Below are positions 1-7,807 of a stretch of DNA of 64,000 nt, in pieces. Position numbers and translations under genes: made by a program. Position 1 is the first letter of the stretch, and every line of letters starts with the position of its first letter. The DNA lies in assembly GCA_900549475.1 (NCBI GenBank), contig UROF01000008.1, forward strand, positions 31,564 to 95,563, written 5' to 3'. Below the pieces are notes generated by a model, which worked only from the letters and a program-made list of their open reading frames with translations, made no database searches and was not told where the DNA came from. The DNA comes from an uncultured Eubacteriales bacterium (lineage in GTDB: Bacteria > Bacillota > Clostridia > Oscillospirales > Oscillospiraceae).

Positions 1-459
1 GGGAAGCAGTTCCTGGTACATACCGATAATGGTGTCAAGCGGCATAAAAGAAGTATAGAAGGGGTAGGAAATGAAATAGTTGACAGGTACACTGAGTACT
101 GCCATAGCCACTGCGCCTACACCGGATGCCAGCAGGGCCCCGGAACGGGTCCTGCGCACCTTATAGATCCATCCTGCCGGGATCACAAAGCATACGCCCA
201 GCAGGAAATTGCACAGCTCACCAACGCCGCTGGTGGTGGTAAAGAGAAGGTTGATAAGGTTTTTCACCAGGCACACCATCACGCCGCTGAGAGGCCCCAT
301 GCTGAAGGCTGCCAGCAGGGCGGGGAGCTCAGAGAAGTCCATCTTGACGAATGGAGGGATCAGGAAGGGAATGGGGAACGAGATAAACATGAGGACAGTG
401 GCCACCGCGCTGAGAATGGCGGTGACAGCAATTTTGTGGGTCTTTGCGGAAAGGGACAT
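1..459 (-). CDS. ribU: Riboflavin ECF transporter S component RibU (3' end cut by window edge)
   Basis: Membrane substrate-binding (S) subunit of an energy-coupling-factor importer for riboflavin. The 153 visible codons begin at an ATG eight or so bases after an AGGAG site and encode several hydrophobic helices. The N-terminal helix is followed by a KMDFSELPALLAAF segment, a hallmark of RibU proteins (PF12822 family), and then by a helix with VCLVKNLINLLFTTTSG. The frame stays open to base 1, so the C-terminus lies outside. The assignment is strengthened by the FMN riboswitch in its leader. The shared ECF ATPases and T subunit are not in this window. Confidence 0.9.
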   Translation of the reverse strand, partial: MSLSAKTHKIAVTAILSAVATVLMFISFPIPFLIPPFVKMDFSELPALLAAFSMGPLSGVMVCLVKNLINLLFTTTSGVGELCNFLLGVCFVIPAGWIYKVRRTRSGALLASGVGAVAMAVLSVPVNYFISYPFYTSFMPLDTIIGMYQELLP

Positions 460-538
460 AAAAAAACACTCCTTTGCGGATATAGTAACCCCCGAAAGAC
501 ATTCCATCCCCGGAGTACTGCCGCAAACGAGTGCGCAC

Positions 539-664
539 ATCTTCTTCCATCCAGACTGTTACTGTCGGTACCGGAATCACACCGGTTCAACGCTTGCGCG
601 GTCGCGGACTGAAGGCCTTTGGCCCATCACCGCCGGTGGGGACTTACACCCCGCCCTGAAGATG
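539..664 (-). promoter_or_regulatory. FMN riboswitch (RFN element)
   Basis: Read on the minus strand the segment starts with an AGGGCGGGGTGTAAGTCCCC block, then ACCGGCGGTGATGGGCC, CAGTCCGCGA, GGTGTGATTCCGGTACCGAC and ends CAGTCTGGATGGAAGAAG. These are the conserved blocks of the six-stem RFN aptamer in the right order. It lies between its promoter and ribU, so FMN should repress riboflavin uptake. I see no strong poly-U hairpin between the aptamer and the ATG, so control of translation is as likely as termination. Confidence 0.93.
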
Positions 665-685
665 AATGATTCGGTTGTCGTCTCT

Positions 686-713
686 ATTATACGCATATGC
701 GGGAAAAATGCAA
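686..713 (-). promoter_or_regulatory. Sigma-A promoter of ribU leader
   Basis: On the minus strand TTGCAT, 16 bases, TATAAT, ending about 20 bases before the first conserved RFN block. It is back to back with the promoter of the SLOG gene. Confidence 0.75.
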
Positions 714-724
714 GGATAATTTTC

Positions 725-753
725 TTTACAAAATAGAATATATGTTCTATAAT
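725..753 (+). promoter_or_regulatory. Sigma-A promoter of SLOG-family gene
   Basis: TTTACA, 17 bases, TATAAT. The implied transcript starts about 25 bases before the gene at 786. Divergent from the ribU promoter, with only 11 bases between the two -35 boxes. Confidence 0.75.
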
Positions 754-785
754 CAGGACAGTACAGGAGAGAGGGAGACACAGCC

Positions 786-1298
786 ATGGGGGAGATCAGA
801 CGGACCTGCTGTTTTACAGGGCACCGCCCGGAAAAGCTGCCCTGGGGCGGCAATGAAAGCGATCCCAGGTGTACGTCGCTGAAAGCAACTATCCGGGATG
901 CGGTGATCGCCGCTTATGACGAGGGGTTCCGACACTTTATCTGCGGAATGGCCAGAGGGTGTGACTTCTATTTTGCGGAAATCGTATTGGCGCTGCAGCA
1001 GGAGCGGCCTGAGATCACTTTAGAGGCAGCCATTCCCTGTCCAACCCAGAGCCGGGCCTGGACAGCGGAGGAGCAGGAGCGCTGGCAAGCGCTGGTGACT
1101 GCCTGTGACTATGAGACCATGGTCCAGGAGCGTTACAGCCCTGACTGTATGATCCGCCGGAACCGGTATATGGTGGATCACAGCGATCTGGTGATCGCGG
1201 TGTACGACGGGGCCGACGGCGGGACCCGGCGAACCCTGGAATATGCCATCCGGAAAAAAGTACCCTTTTTGGACATCCGTCCGCAGGCGGAGATGTGA
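786..1298 (+). CDS. SLOG-family (DUF1273/YpsA-like) protein
   Basis: 170 residues. The N-terminus CCFTGHRPEKL followed by a Rossmann-like nucleotide-binding fold, the FICGMARGCD glycine-rich turn and the IAVYDGADGGTRRTLEYA C-terminal motif are typical of DUF1273/YpsA proteins of the SLOG superfamily, which bind nucleotide-derived ligands. The B. subtilis member YpsA affects cell division; whether this one does is unknown. The start is an ATG behind an AGGAGAGAGGGAG ribosome binding site. It is probably monocistronic, because another promoter follows at 1328. Confidence 0.85.
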   Translation: MGEIRRTCCFTGHRPEKLPWGGNESDPRCTSLKATIRDAVIAAYDEGFRHFICGMARGCDFYFAEIVLALQQERPEITLEAAIPCPTQSRAWTAEEQERWQALVTACDYETMVQERYSPDCMIRRNRYMVDHSDLVIAVYDGADGGTRRTLEYAIRKKVPFLDIRPQAEM

Positions 1299-1327
1299 GA
1301 AAAATTGTTTTTCAGCAGGGATAGGAT

Positions 1328-1357
1328 TTGACAGGCTGGATATCCCCGGTGTATAAT
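1328..1357 (+). promoter_or_regulatory. Sigma-A promoter
   Basis: TTGACA, 18 bases, TATAAT, upstream of the small membrane protein at 1430. Confidence 0.75.
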
Positions 1358-1429
1358 GTGTATACATGACGGCGGGCCGGCTGGGAGCCGGAGTGCTGCC
1401 CGGATGATGTGCATACGGAGGGGAAGAGT

Positions 1430-1615
1430 ATGGGGCATCGCAAGGGAGAAGGGTATGACTGGCTGTTGATGGGATTCGGCGTGCTTGTGGCGGCGGTTTC
1501 GGCCCAGAACGAGGCGACAGGAGTACTGTGTTTCCGTCTTGCTCTGGTGATGGCCCTGTTTGTCGGCGTGCGCCTGTTTATCTGGTGGCTGGAGCGCCGG
1601 GAGAGCGCTGAGTAG
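1430..1615 (+). CDS. Small two-helix membrane protein, unknown function
   Basis: 61 residues. I chose the ATG at 1430 because a GGAGGGG site lies eight bases upstream; an in-frame GTG at 1409 has no such site. The protein has two hydrophobic stretches (about residues 11-28 and 38-55) ending in an aromatic WW and a charged tail, so it is predicted to be a hairpin in the membrane. A strong promoter precedes it and a strong terminator follows, making an isolated single-gene transcript, which supports it being real. No family recognised. Confidence 0.65.
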   Translation: MGHRKGEGYDWLLMGFGVLVAAVSAQNEATGVLCFRLALVMALFVGVRLFIWWLERRESAE

Positions 1616-1664
1616 ATTTTCCCCGTGAGCCTCGGAAAAAGAGGCATAAAACAGAAGGAATACG

Positions 1665-1689
1665 GCGGGGCGTAAGCCCCGCTTTTTTT
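1665..1689 (+). terminator. Intrinsic terminator
   Basis: GCGGGGC stem, GTAA loop, matching arm, then seven T. Ends the small membrane protein transcript. Confidence 0.9.
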
Positions 1690-1760
1690 GCGCATACTGC
1701 CTGTATGACCCCAGGAAAATCGTGCATACAGGATATGCCGGTTGGGAGGAATAAGACAAT

Positions 1761-3305
1761 ATGGAATCTTTAAGTGAGAAAATATATATAGAGCTGGAGC
1801 CTCCTACGGAGGAGGATGCCCGCAGTGATCAGCGCCGTCTGCTGGATGGCTTGAAGGAGCGATACGGAGAGGTGGAACTGCCTCTCCCCCTGCTGCGGCA
1901 GCTGTATCCCCTCTGCCGCAAGGCGGAGTGGCATCTGACAGTAACTTTGGTATGGGATGGGACACGCTGGCAGGTCACCGGCCTGGAGCCGGGAGACACC
2001 ACTGCGTGGCATTATGGACTGGCGGCAGATCTGGGCAGTACCAGCGTGACCATGGAGCTGGTGGATCTGAACTCCGGTACCGTGGTGGCCAAGGAGAGCA
2101 TGTACAACCGGCAGACTGCTCTGGGCTCCGATGTGCTGACCCGGATCTTTTACGCCAAGGACCAGCCGGAGCATCTGGAGGAGCTGCGGCTGGCTGCCGT
2201 GGAGACGATCAATGAGCTCATGGACCACTTATCCGAGGCCTCAGGAGTGGACGTGAGCCGCTGTCCGGTGCTGGTGCTGGCGGGAAATACCGTGATGACC
2301 CACTTCCTGCTGGGACTGGACGGTTTCCCTCTGTTTCTCTCCCCCTATGCCCCTGTGGCGGCGGAGCCGGGATTTCAGACAGGGGCAGCGCTGGGGCTCC
2401 ATCTGGATGGACTGGTGTATCTCTACCCCTCCCGGGCCAACTACATGGGCGGGGATATCATCAGCGGTGTGGTAGCCACCGGTATTGCCCAATCCGAGGG
2501 TATCCGGCTGTTTTTTGATATCGGTACCAACGGCGAGCTGGTGGCGGGCTGCCGGGACTTTCTGCTGGCCGGCGCCGGTGCTGCCGGCCCTGCTCTGGAG
2601 GGCGGCGTGATCCGTACCGGCATGTGCGCCGGACCCGGAGCGGTGGAGCAGGTGGATATCCGGGGAGAGCAGGTGACCCTGCGGGTCATCGGCGGAGAGA
2701 AAGCCCGGGGCATCTGCGGCTCCGGTATCGTGGATCTGCTGGCGGAGCTGTTCCTGGAGGGGATCATCGACTTCCGGGGCACGTTCCAGCCGGAGAAGTC
2801 CCGGCGGGTGGTTCAGGCAGGGGAGGAGCTGGCCTACTGCTATGCAGAGGGAAGTGAGACAGCAGATGGACAGCCCCTGTTGTTCTACCAGAGCGATATC
2901 CAGGAGTTTCTGGCAACCAAGGCTGCGGCCTACACTATGGTGGAGTATATGCTCAAAGCCATCGGCATGTCCTTTGACGATGTGGAAAAGTTCTATGTGG
3001 CGGGGGCTTTTGGAACCTATATCCGTACCGCCTCAGCGGTGACCATCGGGCTGTACCCCGACCTTCCGGAGGAGAAGGTGGCCTGTGTGGGCAACAGCTC
3101 TCTGGAGGGGGCCAGAGCCCTGCTGCTGGACCGGCGGCATCTGCCGGAGGTGAACGGCATCCTGGAGAAGATGGACTATATCCAGTACGGAGCCATTCCG
3201 GATTTTGTGGACAGCATGAGTGCTGCCAGGGCTATTCCTCATCTGGATACCGCCCGGTATCCCAGTGTCATGAAATGGAAAGCCCAGCGGCAAAGCAGAG
3301 CATAG
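1761..3305 (+). CDS. RACo-like ASKHA/DUF4445 protein without Fe-S domain
   Basis: 514 residues. It matches the central and C-terminal parts of RACo, the ATP-dependent reductive activator of corrinoid proteins: phosphate-1-like loop ADLGSTSVTMELVDL (about 88-103), QTALGSDVLTRI, then the DUF4445 half with FFDIGTNGELV, GICGSGIVDLLAELF and the AGAFGTYI motif near the C-terminus. Known RACo proteins are over 600 residues and start with a plant-type [2Fe-2S] ferredoxin domain. Here the first 80 residues contain one cysteine and no such cluster motif, so an electron partner would have to be separate. No corrinoid protein is adjacent; the nearest possible relative is the UroD-family protein at 15796. 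Start: ATG after GGAGGA. Its own terminator follows. Confidence 0.82.
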   Translation: MESLSEKIYIELEPPTEEDARSDQRRLLDGLKERYGEVELPLPLLRQLYPLCRKAEWHLTVTLVWDGTRWQVTGLEPGDTTAWHYGLAADLGSTSVTMELVDLNSGTVVAKESMYNRQTALGSDVLTRIFYAKDQPEHLEELRLAAVETINELMDHLSEASGVDVSRCPVLVLAGNTVMTHFLLGLDGFPLFLSPYAPVAAEPGFQTGAALGLHLDGLVYLYPSRANYMGGDIISGVVATGIAQSEGIRLFFDIGTNGELVAGCRDFLLAGAGAAGPALEGGVIRTGMCAGPGAVEQVDIRGEQVTLRVIGGEKARGICGSGIVDLLAELFLEGIIDFRGTFQPEKSRRVVQAGEELAYCYAEGSETADGQPLLFYQSDIQEFLATKAAAYTMVEYMLKAIGMSFDDVEKFYVAGAFGTYIRTASAVTIGLYPDLPEEKVACVGNSSLEGARALLLDRRHLPEVNGILEKMDYIQYGAIPDFVDSMSAARAIPHLDTARYPSVMKWKAQRQSRA

Positions 3306-3320
3306 TACAGGATAATAAAG

Positions 3321-3361
3321 AACCACCCCGATGGATTTTTCCATCGGGGTGGTTGGTTTTT
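3321..3361. terminator. Bidirectional terminator
   Basis: AACCACCCCGATGGA / TCCATCGGGGTGGTT stem with T-rich flanks on both sides. It lies between the convergent RACo-like and MATE genes. Confidence 0.9.
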
Positions 3362-3375
3362 CATGGCCTGTGATT

Positions 3376-4755
3376 TCACACGGATGCCTGCTGATTTTGG
3401 CAGCTCAGAGCAGCGCTGCGGCCCTTGGAAGGATGGGTCAACCGGTGGCAGCAGTAGAAGTAAGCGGGGACCAGGAACAGGTCCGCCAGTACCCAGGCGG
3501 CGGGAGAGGCAAAGCAGGCGGCGGTATAGCCGAAGATGGGGACCAGACAGCTGAGGCCTGCCCTGGCAGCCATCTCCAGCACACCGGCCAGGGTGGCCAA
3601 CGGGGAGAAGCCCATGCCCTGGATCATGAAGCGGATGATATTGACCAGGGAAAGAGGGAAGAAAAAGATGACGCTGGTGATCAGGTATTGCCGGGCCAGC
3701 GGCAGCAGATGAGCGCTCTCCGCATCCAGGAACAGCATATTGAGGGGATCGGCCAGGAAATAGAGGACAGCCAGGGATACAACGGAGTAGATGGCGCCCA
3801 GGAGCACGCAGGAGCGCATCCCCTGATGGAGACGTTCCCACTTGGCGGCTCCCACGTTCTGCCCGCCGTAGGTGGCCATGGTGGAACCCATAGCGTCAAA
3901 GGGGCAGCAGACGAACATGGATACCTTGCTGGCGGCGGTAACGGCAGTGACGTATGTGGTGCCCAGGCCGTTGACGGCGGCCTGGATCATGACGCTGCCG
4001 ATGGCGGTGATGGAGTACTGCAGGCCCATGGGAAGACCCATCAGGCAGAGGTTGCCCATCCGGTCCCACTCCCAGCGCCAGTCCTCCCGCTCCATTTTCA
4101 GCATGGGGAAGCCGCGGTACATCCGGACCAGGCAGCCCACACCGGCCAGCAGCTGGGAGAGAACAGTGGCAAAGGCGGCGCCGAATACGTCCATGTGGAA
4201 GGTGAGGATGAACACCACATCTAGAACGATATTCACCAGAGAGGCAACGATCAGCCAGATGACAGGGGTGCGGCTGTCGCCCATGGCGCGCAGTACGCCG
4301 GCGGCAAAGTTATAAAGGAAGTAGGCCGGAAGACCCGCAAAGATGGTGACGATATAGAGATAGGACCGCTGGAAAATATCAGCGGGGGTATTCATGGCAG
4401 TGAGGATATCCTGGCAGAAGATAACCGTGGTGGCTGTAAGAACGGCCCCGAAGAGGACGCACAGCCAGGTGCCGCCGGTGACATAGCGGCGCAGCTCCTG
4501 CGGGTTGCCTGCGCCGAACTGCTGGGCTACAGGGATGGCAAAGCCGCCGCAGATCCCTGCGCAAAAGCCTACCACCAGGAAATTGATGGACCCGGTAGCG
4601 CCTACAGCGGCGAGGGCTGCGCCGCCCAGAGTTTTGCCCACGATGGCGGTGTCCACCACGTTATAGAGCTGCTGGAACAGATAGCCAAACAGCAGGGGGA
4701 TACCGAAGCTGAGGATCAGCTTCATAGGGTTCCCTTTGGTCAAATCTTTTATCAT
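3376..4755 (-). CDS. MATE family efflux transporter
   Basis: 459 residues, the normal length for a MATE cation-antiport multidrug exporter, with 12 predicted helices in two MatE repeats. The N-terminus LTKGNPMKLILSFGIPLLFGYLFQQLYNVVDTAIVG is typical of Clostridial MatE proteins, and each repeat carries an ALAAVGATG-like or AASKVS segment. The frame extends upstream, but the ATG at 4755 is right because family similarity starts there and a TTGAGG site precedes it. It is not a recent duplicate of the other MATE gene at 7808; the sequences differ throughout. Substrate cannot be read from sequence. Confidence 0.92.
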   Translation of the reverse strand: MIKDLTKGNPMKLILSFGIPLLFGYLFQQLYNVVDTAIVGKTLGGAALAAVGATGSINFLVVGFCAGICGGFAIPVAQQFGAGNPQELRRYVTGGTWLCVLFGAVLTATTVIFCQDILTAMNTPADIFQRSYLYIVTIFAGLPAYFLYNFAAGVLRAMGDSRTPVIWLIVASLVNIVLDVVFILTFHMDVFGAAFATVLSQLLAGVGCLVRMYRGFPMLKMEREDWRWEWDRMGNLCLMGLPMGLQYSITAIGSVMIQAAVNGLGTTYVTAVTAASKVSMFVCCPFDAMGSTMATYGGQNVGAAKWERLHQGMRSCVLLGAIYSVVSLAVLYFLADPLNMLFLDAESAHLLPLARQYLITSVIFFFPLSLVNIIRFMIQGMGFSPLATLAGVLEMAARAGLSCLVPIFGYTAACFASPAAWVLADLFLVPAYFYCCHRLTHPSKGRSAALSCQNQQASV

Positions 4756-4935
4756 GGCTGAAAACCTCAAGTCTTTCCATTTTGAATCGAGATGATTATA
4801 GAGGTTTTCTCTGAAATTGCAAGCGGCAATTTTCGCAAGATTCATTTTTGACAGAGGAAATCCCTTGTGCAGGTTGCTTGACTTTTGCAGCACGATTTGG
4901 AGAAAAAGACGAAGATGGAGGATAAAACGGCAGCA

Positions 4936-4972
4936 AAGAAGGACCGGCTCAAAAAGAGCCGGTCCTTCTTTG
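4936..4972. terminator. Intrinsic terminator
   Basis: AAAGAAGGACCGGCTC / GAGCCGGTCCTTCTTT with an A5/T5 loop. It ends the minus-strand permease-phosphatase pair. The bases between it and the MATE start (4756-4935) should hold the MATE promoter, but I see no convincing one. Confidence 0.85.
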
Positions 4973-5006
4973 CGCCTCGCATATGCGGAGAACGCAGCAG
5001 CGGAGG

Positions 5007-5810
5007 TCACTTTACTTTGGGGAGAAATCGCCAGAAGTGGCGGATATGCATATCGCAGGGGGCGTCGATGCCGTGTTGGCCGAGAACGCCGTACCGCCGG
5101 TGGCAGCCGTGGTCAGGAGCAAAGGCCAGAACCGTATTGTGGCTCTGCCAGGACTGCCGGATGGCGTCGTGGATCGTACAGTAGGTGTTGATGTTTTCTT
5201 TCAATGCCCGGAGAGCCCAGGGGGTTTCCGGCCCGCCCCGGTGCATCCAGTGGTCATAGTTGCCGTTATAGAGAACGATCAGATGGTGGCGGTCCTCCTG
5301 GATCAGTTCCAGGGCCTTACGGTTGCACTGGGCCACTGTTGGGTAGATGTAATAGTCCACATCCCTTCCGCCGAAGATCAGCGAGATGCTGTCCCCCTCT
5401 GTGGAGACAATGGCTATCCGGCAGTTGGCCAGGGGCAGATCGTCGAAAATGGTATCCACGGTCAGTACCGGCTTCACATAGGACTGGATGCCGTGGGCGG
5501 CGGGCTGCAGCCCGCTGTACATGGAAGCAAAGCAGGCCGGGGTCACCGGCGGATAGACAGAGAGCATGCCCAGTCCCAGATCTGCCCGGACTTCCAGAGG
5601 AGCAAAGAGGGGCCGGTGACCGGCATAGATCCACTGGGCAATGGCGTCGGGGTTGTAGAGGAACACCCGGTCATAGGGACCGGAGAAAGAGCGGGCAGCC
5701 TGCTGCAGTACAGGCAGAAGCGGAGCCGCCATCCCGCTGTGACGGGGGGCACCCAGCAGGGCGTCCACAGTAGCGGCTACCTGGGTGATACAGAAACGGT
5801 CAGTTGTCAT
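5007..5810 (-). CDS. Alkaline-phosphatase-fold phosphodiesterase/hydrolase
   Basis: 267 residues from the ATG at 5810, chosen because GTGAGG lies eight bases upstream; an earlier GTG would bury that site. The family is shown by YPPVTPACFASMYSGLQPAAHGI (about residues 85-107), equivalent to the P-x-VT-P-x-W-x-x-x-x-TG-x-x-P-x-x-HG block of type I phosphodiesterase/nucleotide pyrophosphatases with the threonine nucleophile, by the DHWMHRGG metal-site segment and by FAPDHGCHRR near the C-terminus. No signal peptide, so probably cytosolic. It lies 10 bases after the permease gene, so the two are co-transcribed; the substrate is unknown. Confidence 0.75.
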   Translation of the reverse strand: MTTDRFCITQVAATVDALLGAPRHSGMAAPLLPVLQQAARSFSGPYDRVFLYNPDAIAQWIYAGHRPLFAPLEVRADLGLGMLSVYPPVTPACFASMYSGLQPAAHGIQSYVKPVLTVDTIFDDLPLANCRIAIVSTEGDSISLIFGGRDVDYYIYPTVAQCNRKALELIQEDRHHLIVLYNGNYDHWMHRGGPETPWALRALKENINTYCTIHDAIRQSWQSHNTVLAFAPDHGCHRRYGVLGQHGIDAPCDMHIRHFWRFLPKVK

Positions 5811-5820
5811 GATGGACACC

Positions 5821-6978
5821 TCACTTTACCGGCAGCAGGGCTCCGATGGTAGACAGCAAAGTCCCTGCCACCACCAGGATCTGGAAGGGCAATGTCCCGA
5901 AAGAGCCGCAGATGGGGCTTGCCCCAGCCTTTTTCCGGGAGCGGTGGTAGGCCACGATGATGCCCACGCCGGTGAGGACCTGCACCACACTGGCCAGACG
6001 GGTAAAGCCCACGAAGCTGGTAAAGCGCAGCAGGGCAATGACCAGGCAGGGCAGGGAGGCTGCCAGCCAGCTCCAGCGGGGACCCCAGTGGACCTGCTCA
6101 TCCACGATGTCCCGCAGGTTCAGGGTGTTGGCCCAGAAGGAGGTGGCCAGAGCCAGCAGCGTGAAGATATAGCCGATCACGCTGACCCAGCCTCCCAGAT
6201 GGGCCGCCAGGTCCACCAGAGCGCCGTTCTGGGAGATATCTGATCCGGCGCCCAGCAGCGTCATGAAGGTGATCACCAGGATCAGCAGCAGGTTCAGTCC
6301 GGTACCGGCGGCAATGGCTCCCCGGATGCGTTTGACATCCCCCTGAAGACCTTTGACCACCTGGGGAGTGGACATGACGGCGGACAGGGAGAAGGCCACC
6401 ATGCTGTAGAGAGCCAGCAGGTTGGAAGAAGCGATAAAGGAAGTACTGAGGGGGGACAGCTCTGAGAGGAGGGTAGCCGCCAGCAAAATGCCCACTACTC
6501 CCACCATGGAGAACACGGCGATCTTCTCACACACACCCACTACCTTGAGGCCAAGGTAGACGATCCCGGCGGAGACGATGTAGAAAAGCAGCATGGCGGC
6601 CAGTTCCGGCAGACCCAGCCAGACGGTGAGGGCTGCCGCCGCGCCGGTGATAAAGCCGCTGACGTTGACCACCGTGGAGAAGCCCAGCAGGGCAAAGGCT
6701 ACCCAGGTCAAAAGCTTTCCGATTTTACCCACGAACAGCTCCCGCTCGAAGCAGCGGATGAACTGGGCGCCGCCGTTATTGTAGGACAGCTCGGCGATCA
6801 TAAAGTGGAGCAGAAGGTTGATAAGGTAGGCTGCCGCGGCGATCCACAGCATGTCCCACCAGCTGTTGCGGGAGGCCAGGTAGGGGACAGACAGGATCCC
6901 TGCGCCGATGCCGTGGCCGATGATAATACTGGCAGCCTCCCAGAAAGTCAGACGGGAGGAGGGGGTGACTGATTCCAT
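5821..6978 (-). CDS. Amino-acid permease (aromatic amino acid/HAAAP-like)
   Basis: 385 residues and about 11 membrane helices. The first helix has ASIIIGHGIGAGILSVPYLA, the unwound GIGAGILxxP motif of APC-fold permeases related to the tryptophan/tyrosine permeases and Aa_trans families. The start at 6978 has an AAAGGA site and family similarity begins there; longer starts add a positively charged extension without support. Cotranscribed with the downstream phosphatase-fold enzyme. Amino-acid preference is not readable; an aromatic substrate is only a family guess. Confidence 0.82.
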   Translation of the reverse strand: MESVTPSSRLTFWEAASIIIGHGIGAGILSVPYLASRNSWWDMLWIAAAAYLINLLLHFMIAELSYNNGGAQFIRCFERELFVGKIGKLLTWVAFALLGFSTVVNVSGFITGAAAALTVWLGLPELAAMLLFYIVSAGIVYLGLKVVGVCEKIAVFSMVGVVGILLAATLLSELSPLSTSFIASSNLLALYSMVAFSLSAVMSTPQVVKGLQGDVKRIRGAIAAGTGLNLLLILVITFMTLLGAGSDISQNGALVDLAAHLGGWVSVIGYIFTLLALATSFWANTLNLRDIVDEQVHWGPRWSWLAASLPCLVIALLRFTSFVGFTRLASVVQVLTGVGIIVAYHRSRKKAGASPICGSFGTLPFQILVVAGTLLSTIGALLPVK

Positions 6979-7090
6979 AGGGCGTACATCCTTTCCTTTG
7001 GTAAGCACTGATACCATTGTACGGGAAAGGCGGAGGAAAAGCAATGCGGATTTCCATTTGTGCCGCAGAAAGAAAAGGATGGGAGCCCTG

Positions 7091-7133
7091 CAAAAAACAG
7101 GCCGGACGTCCCTTTTCGGGCTGTCCGGCCTGT
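7091..7133 (-). terminator. Intrinsic terminator
   Basis: On the minus strand ACAGGCCGGAC ... GTCCGGCCTGT followed by six T. Ends the transcript of the single-helix protein at 7220. Confidence 0.85.
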
Positions 7134-7219
7134 CTTAGATGAAGGTAATGCTGCGGAGAGTTCTTCTCGCTGGATAGAAACGAACTGGCAGCATGTTCAG
7201 AAGAAGGAGGCATACATGG

Positions 7220-7759
7220 TCAGTTGGGAGGAACGATCCCATTGACCGGGAAATTTCCCCAAGATTCGTCTTCCAAGGTTAGTGAAACAGATTCTAAGTG
7301 GGTGTCCCACTCCGACATGGAAAACCAGATGTATACAGTTCTGGCTTTCGTCATGGGGTATACGGGTTCCCAGAGGAGGGCACCATAAGCCAGCTCGCCT
7401 TGCAGGCTATGGATATAAGTTTCTATTCCCAAAGGGCGAGTGATCCGATCGATGGAATCGGGAACGGGAAAATCGTAGCGGATACCGTCAAAGGATACGC
7501 TTCCGCGGAGCTGAGGTTCCCACAGTATTCGCCGGTGAATCTTGAAATTAGCTTCGATGGTGGCTTCTTCCCCGTTGATATCCCAGACGGTTACACGCTC
7601 ATCAATGGAAACCGGCCAGTAGTAATATGTAAGAAACAAAGCCAGCAAGATCAGCAGCACAAGCAGGCAGATGCGGAGGATTCGGATGGGACCCTTTGTA
7701 TGCTTCCTATGGCTGCCTGAGGGATCAGAGTCCATGGAGGCTGAAACGTTCCGTGTCAT
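7220..7759 (-). CDS. Single-pass membrane protein, unknown function
   Basis: 179 residues: a basic cytosolic tail of about 24 residues (HRKHTKGPIRILR), one strongly hydrophobic helix (about 27-45) and an extracellular domain of about 130 residues rich in beta-type alternation. By the positive-inside rule the C-terminal domain faces outwards. No family recognised. The start codon has an AAAGGGG site upstream; a second ATG eight codons in is an alternative. It lies 48 bases after the MATE stop at 7808 on the same strand and may share its transcript. Confidence 0.6.
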   Translation of the reverse strand: MTRNVSASMDSDPSGSHRKHTKGPIRILRICLLVLLILLALFLTYYYWPVSIDERVTVWDINGEEATIEANFKIHRRILWEPQLRGSVSFDGIRYDFPVPDSIDRITRPLGIETYIHSLQGELAYGALLWEPVYPMTKARTVYIWFSMSEWDTHLESVSLTLEDESWGNFPVNGIVPPN

Positions 7760-7807
7760 GGTGGGGCCGCCCCTTTCTGCTTCATCCGGTCTGCAGAAAC
7801 CGGATGG

